Below are positions 6,592 to 9,783 of a stretch of DNA of 9,783 nt, piece after piece. The stretch comes from Phycisphaerales bacterium UBA2421. GTDB lineage: Bacteria; Planctomycetota; Phycisphaerae; Tepidisphaerales; Tepidisphaeraceae. Positions within the stretch are counted from its first letter, which is position 1, and each line of letters begins with the position of its first letter. The notes under the pieces were generated by a model. It did no database searches, was not told the DNA's origin, and saw only the letters and a program-made list of their open reading frames with translations. The position numbers were made by a program, and so were the translations under genes. The stretch lies in the NCBI GenBank assembly GCA_002343075.1, contig DDRH01000033.1, positions 476-10,258 on the forward strand. The letters are read 5' to 3'.

Positions 6592-7470
6592 CTATTTCGG
6601 CCGATCGGGCATGCCCGGCATCGACTTTTTCCACTCTTGGAATTCTTCGGGCATCATGCCGTGGTAGTACGGTCGATCAACCCATTCGGCCACCATTTTA
6701 TTTTCATCTTTGCGAAGGCGCTCGACAATGTCTTTCCGCCGAAACGATTCGTGCCGGCGGAGCATTTCCGCGGTGTAGAGTCGAGCCCACCAATGTGGTG
6801 ATCGCGAGAATCGATCCAGTTCGCGCACTGCGGCGGCGACGTGCACCGGACAGTCATATGTGCGCTCCAATCGCCAATGTGCGTCGTCAATAATCCGCTC
6901 GCCGAGCCAGTCTGCCCGAGCCTGTGCGGGATCCACTGGCGGTTCGTCTTCATCAGAACGCCCGGCGAATTTTTGAATGATCGCGCCGGGATCGCCACCG
7001 GTAACATGCTCCACTAGCTCCATGGGGGGATCTTTACGCGCTGACCAGAGGCTGCCAACCAAAAAATCACTTCGATACAATGTGTCTCGGTGCTGCTTTA
7101 AGACAACTTTCCGCGCGAGGTTGCGAATGTCCGCATCCGGCGAATCCCAATGACGCATTGCAATGATCCGAGCCATGCGATCGTTACACTTGAATAGTTG
7201 CCAAACTAAGAGTTCGATTGCTTTAGGTTCAGCGCGTCGATCCACCACGGCATCGTGATACAACGCCTGCTCAAAAACCTGACGCTCGCCCAGTTTGAAC
7301 CTTAGTGTCTTAAGCTCCAACACGGCTTCGTAGAAACTGACCGCGCTCACCTTTGCGTTCGTCAACCGTCCGAGGGCCGCTTGGACGGATGGATCAGGTT
7401 CAATCTGCCCCGTGCCCTGCGCGCATGTGAGACCGTGCAACGCGAAGATGATGATGCAAATTCTAATCAT
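6592..7470 (-). CDS. Exported protein of unknown function, possibly HEAT-like (292 aa)
   Basis: A 292-residue protein starting with a short signal peptide (MIRICIIIFALHGLTCA, probable cleavage near residue 17). The Cys at 16 lacks a proper lipobox, so a lipoprotein is unlikely. The mature part is mostly helical, with two stretches resembling HEAT-type helix pairs: about 84-126 (PKAIELLVWQLF...IRNLARKVV) and about 208-264 (VHVAAAVRELDRF...WWARLYTAEMLRRH...IVERLRKDENKMVAEWV). The end is rich in Met, Glu and Lys. No catalytic motif is recognised; a binding or scaffold role outside the cytoplasm is only inferred. Its ATG overlaps the stop of the upstream hydrolase gene in an ATGA arrangement, so translation is likely coupled and the two products may act together. 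Confidence 0.82.
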   Translation of the reverse strand: MIRICIIIFALHGLTCAQGTGQIEPDPSVQAALGRLTNAKVSAVSFYEAVLELKTLRFKLGERQVFEQALYHDAVVDRRAEPKAIELLVWQLFKCNDRMARIIAMRHWDSPDADIRNLARKVVLKQHRDTLYRSDFLVGSLWSARKDPPMELVEHVTGGDPGAIIQKFAGRSDEDEPPVDPAQARADWLGERIIDDAHWRLERTYDCPVHVAAAVRELDRFSRSPHWWARLYTAEMLRRHESFRRKDIVERLRKDENKMVAEWVDRPYYHGMMPEEFQEWKKSMPGMPDRPK

Positions 7471-9782
7471 ATTCCGAATCGCTCGTTGACTTTCCTGATG
7501 ATCTCCTCGTGAACGCTGGAAACTTGGTCATCTATCGTGTTGTGTCCGACTGCAATCGGCTCGTTTAGTGAACTGGGAACCGGCACTCCTCGCACCGCGT
7601 TGGTGAAGAGGTTCCAAGAAGCGGTGTTATGGAAATTTTGATGCTGATGGTCTTGCGAGGGGGAGATGTTAGGCTTCTGAGTTACAGGACTTGTAAACGG
7701 ATTAGGATCGAACTCTCCGCGCTGAATCCCGTCTACATATGCTGTGTACCGAACGCGCCAAAGGTCAGTGAATCCTCGAGCTTGGGCGATGTGCTGCGAT
7801 AGCTGACGGGCAACGTCAGCACCATGACTATATCCAATAACAGCAACATCAAGAATACCGTTGTTGCCGCTCAACTCATCCAAGGCACAGTCCAGAACTT
7901 CACCAGTTCCGTTGTGGTTGATACTCGGCTGATCCCGGTGCCATTCGGAGACACGCCGTACGCGAAACCCCTCGTCATTCCGAAGTCTGAAAGCGAGTTG
8001 GGAGAGGCCTGCGCTTTCGGGGTTCACTGTTGGCGGAAGCCGATTCAGGGTTTGCAGGTGACCCAACACAACGATAACCAGCTCGCGTCGATCCTCAACA
8101 CTCGCGGTTTCAGCCTCATTAACGGAGCTAAAGACCGTGGTGCTTTCCAGAACCGCGCCAACACGGAAACGATACAAGGTTTCCGAACTGAGATTCTCGA
8201 CAAAGTAATGCGTTCGACCGACAGGCAACGTGGCGATTGTCTCGAAAGTATTCGTGCTCACCTCTTGCTGAACGAGATACGCGGATTCAGAATTCACCCG
8301 ATCCTTCCAAGTAAGCTGTACTGAATCGTTATCAACTATCTCAATCGGATTCAAAAACGGAGCCGCAGCATTTGATGAAAAAGCCTCGGCTGACTCTGAC
8401 GCGAAAGACTCGCCTCCAAGGGTTTCGGGCCCAAACTGAGATATCGGCAAGGTGGCTGTGACTTGGTAATGATATTCAGTGTTCATCGCAATCGTTTGAT
8501 CTGAGAACATGCTGGATGACAACGCGGACGCTACAAGATTCGTATCAGGATCAGGTACAAAGTCCGGTTCCGTGCTGCGATAGACATTGTACAAAACGCC
8601 GGACTCGGAATTGTCTGCCCAGTCAACATCAATGCGGTTGGGAGACTGCGAAAATGCGGCGATGATTCCTGAGGGTGCTGACGGCGGAGTGCTGACAATA
8701 TTCGATGGCGCCGACGTTTGAGCAGGATTCGACGCTTCGACAAAATACAGCCAGCGCACACCTGACTCGGGGATTGTATCTGTAAACTGTGTAAGACTTG
8801 CGCTCACCGTTTGCACCACCGCCCATTGATTGAGAGGTAACGCCGGATCGGTGCTCCGACGAATGGCGACAGTTTCATCGACTTGCGAGTTGTTCGTCCA
8901 TTCCAGTTGAAACTGCGCTGTTTCAACCTGAGTCACCGACAGATTCGTCGGTGCACGCAGCGTCGTGATTGCGTCGAGCTTATTCGTCGTATGCGAGTTC
9001 CCCGCTGCGCTGAATGCGCGGACGCGGTACCAGTACTTCGTGCCTTCAACCACATTGGTATCAGTGAACGTCGTCGCGTTCGGGTTGTCGATTTGCGCAT
9101 AATGCGTTGTGCCAAAATCGGTGCCGTCCAACGAACGAAACACGCGATAGCCCAGCCGTGGCGGAGTACTCGTGCCGGCAGGCGCGACCCAATGGAGGTT
9201 CACAACCGCATTCAAATTCGGCGCTGCGCCCGGGTCAACGGACAACGTGTTGGGTTCCGTCGGCGGTGGGGATAACGTCATCCCGAACTTCGCACTCATC
9301 AGCGTGAAATCATCCAGATCCACGTTGCCGTTATACGACCCGTCGCCGTTGGAAAACGTGCCCGGCATGCCGAACCCGGCTGCCAGTGCCGTGAAATCAT
9401 CCAGATTCACCGAGCGGTCGTGCGTGAAGTCGCCGTTAACGAAAAAGAACGGCAAAACGTGATCGTCATTTAGCCCGGTTACGCCCTGTTTCTCGATGAT
9501 CGTTTCGTAGTTGCCGTCGGGCACGGCACCAAACTCGTAGCCGGGGAAGGTGAGTTCCCACTGGTTGCCCGAGGGGTTGTTCAACAACAGATTGGTGGGG
9601 TTGAGCACCGACTCGGTGCTGCTGGAGAGGTTGTTGACGTTAATGTCTGCCTGACTGAACGTCGCCGAGACATCGGCATCGAAAGTGAACGTGTTCTTCT
9701 GAGCGGTCTCGAACGTAAACGCCGACGACGTTACCGAAGCCAGCAGCCGACGAGGTTCGAGCAACTCAATACCCCCCCCCCG
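7467..9782 (-). CDS. Modular secreted protein: dockerin-like repeats, FnIII modules, C-terminal alpha/beta hydrolase (5' end missing)
   Basis: The frame is open to the window edge, so the true start is probably outside. Numbering here is from the TTG at 9764. The LEPRRLLAS motif at 2-10 is typical of planctomycete exported proteins and usually lies some residues after the start. Two dockerin-like Ca-binding repeats follow (GDFTHDRSVNLDDF at 111-124, GDGSYNGNVDLDDF at 140-153, each ending in FG). About four fibronectin type III modules occupy roughly 170-265, 270-358, 361-457 and 466-556. From about 560 an alpha/beta hydrolase domain begins with strand ELVIVVLGH. It has a GYSHG nucleophile elbow (S646) after strand DVAVI, then YVDG (D678) and VGHNTIDD (H741) as likely acid and base. 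The substrate is unknown; an ester or lipid is the family expectation. The likely location is outside the cytoplasm. The 292-residue protein gene overlaps its stop by four bases. Confidence 0.88.
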   Translation of the reverse strand, partial: RGGGIELLEPRRLLASVTSSAFTFETAQKNTFTFDADVSATFSQADINVNNLSSSTESVLNPTNLLLNNPSGNQWELTFPGYEFGAVPDGNYETIIEKQGVTGLNDDHVLPFFFVNGDFTHDRSVNLDDFTALAAGFGMPGTFSNGDGSYNGNVDLDDFTLMSAKFGMTLSPPPTEPNTLSVDPGAAPNLNAVVNLHWVAPAGTSTPPRLGYRVFRSLDGTDFGTTHYAQIDNPNATTFTDTNVVEGTKYWYRVRAFSAAGNSHTTNKLDAITTLRAPTNLSVTQVETAQFQLEWTNNSQVDETVAIRRSTDPALPLNQWAVVQTVSASLTQFTDTIPESGVRWLYFVEASNPAQTSAPSNIVSTPPSAPSGIIAAFSQSPNRIDVDWADNSESGVLYNVYRSTEPDFVPDPDTNLVASALSSSMFSDQTIAMNTEYHYQVTATLPISQFGPETLGGESFASESAEAFSSNAAAPFLNPIEIVDNDSVQLTWKDRVNSESAYLVQQEVSTNTFETIATLPVGRTHYFVENLSSETLYRFRVGAVLESTTVFSSVNEAETASVEDRRELVIVVLGHLQTLNRLPPTVNPESAGLSQLAFRLRNDEGFRVRRVSEWHRDQPSINHNGTGEVLDCALDELSGNNGILDVAVIGYSHGADVARQLSQHIAQARGFTDLWRVRYTAYVDGIQRGEFDPNPFTSPVTQKPNISPSQDHQHQNFHNTASWNLFTNAVRGVPVPSSLNEPIAVGHNTIDDQVSSVHEEIIRKVNERFGI
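9772..9781. repeat. Ten-base C (minus-strand G) homopolymer
   Basis: Ten consecutive C residues on the plus strand read as Gly codons just before the IELLEPRRLLAS motif in the minus-strand frame. A change in length would shift the frame of the large secreted protein. It lies two bases from the window end, so it may also mark a difficult assembly point. Confidence 0.6.
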
Positions 9783-9783
9783 C

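Overview
The window looks like a chromosomal segment from a GC-rich member of the Planctomycetota, most likely class Phycisphaerae. This is an inference from protein style, not from a marker gene. The clues are an LEPRRLLAS-type N-terminal motif on a large secreted protein, paired dockerin-like Ca-binding repeats followed by fibronectin type III modules, a C-terminal tail rich in TQPA-type repeats, and a bacterial topoisomerase VI B subunit. No RNA genes, insertion sequences, CRISPR arrays or clear terminators were seen.

Region 1 (1-3521, all minus strand). Reading downstream from the middle of the window, there is a small two-helix membrane protein (3521-3123), then a 932-residue TIR / transmembrane / coiled-coil / TPR protein (3077-279), then the first 61 codons of a second, closely related TIR protein (183-1) that runs off the window. 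The two TIR genes are tandem paralogs (51 of 61 residues identical over the visible part). They also share part of their upstream leader at identical offsets. The three genes are spaced like a transcription unit.

Region 2 (3522-5808). A short divergent intergenic stretch holds a possible promoter and a good ribosome binding site. They precede a plus-strand gene for the ATPase subunit (B) of DNA topoisomerase VI. All the hallmark GHKL motifs and the transducer switch lysine are present. The DNA-cleaving A subunit is not next to it: the gene downstream is convergent and unrelated.

Region 3 (5874-9783, minus strand). Three genes encode exported proteins: a 5'-truncated modular surface protein (dockerin-like repeats, about four FnIII modules and a C-terminal serine hydrolase domain), a 292-residue exported protein of unknown function whose start overlaps the preceding stop (ATGA), and a 221-residue exported protein of unknown function 52 bases further on. 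They probably form one operon for an envelope or extracellular function.

The three regions do not obviously work together. The strongest leads are the tandem membrane-spanning TIR-TPR genes with their small membrane partner, and the bacterial topoisomerase VI B gene without an adjacent A subunit.
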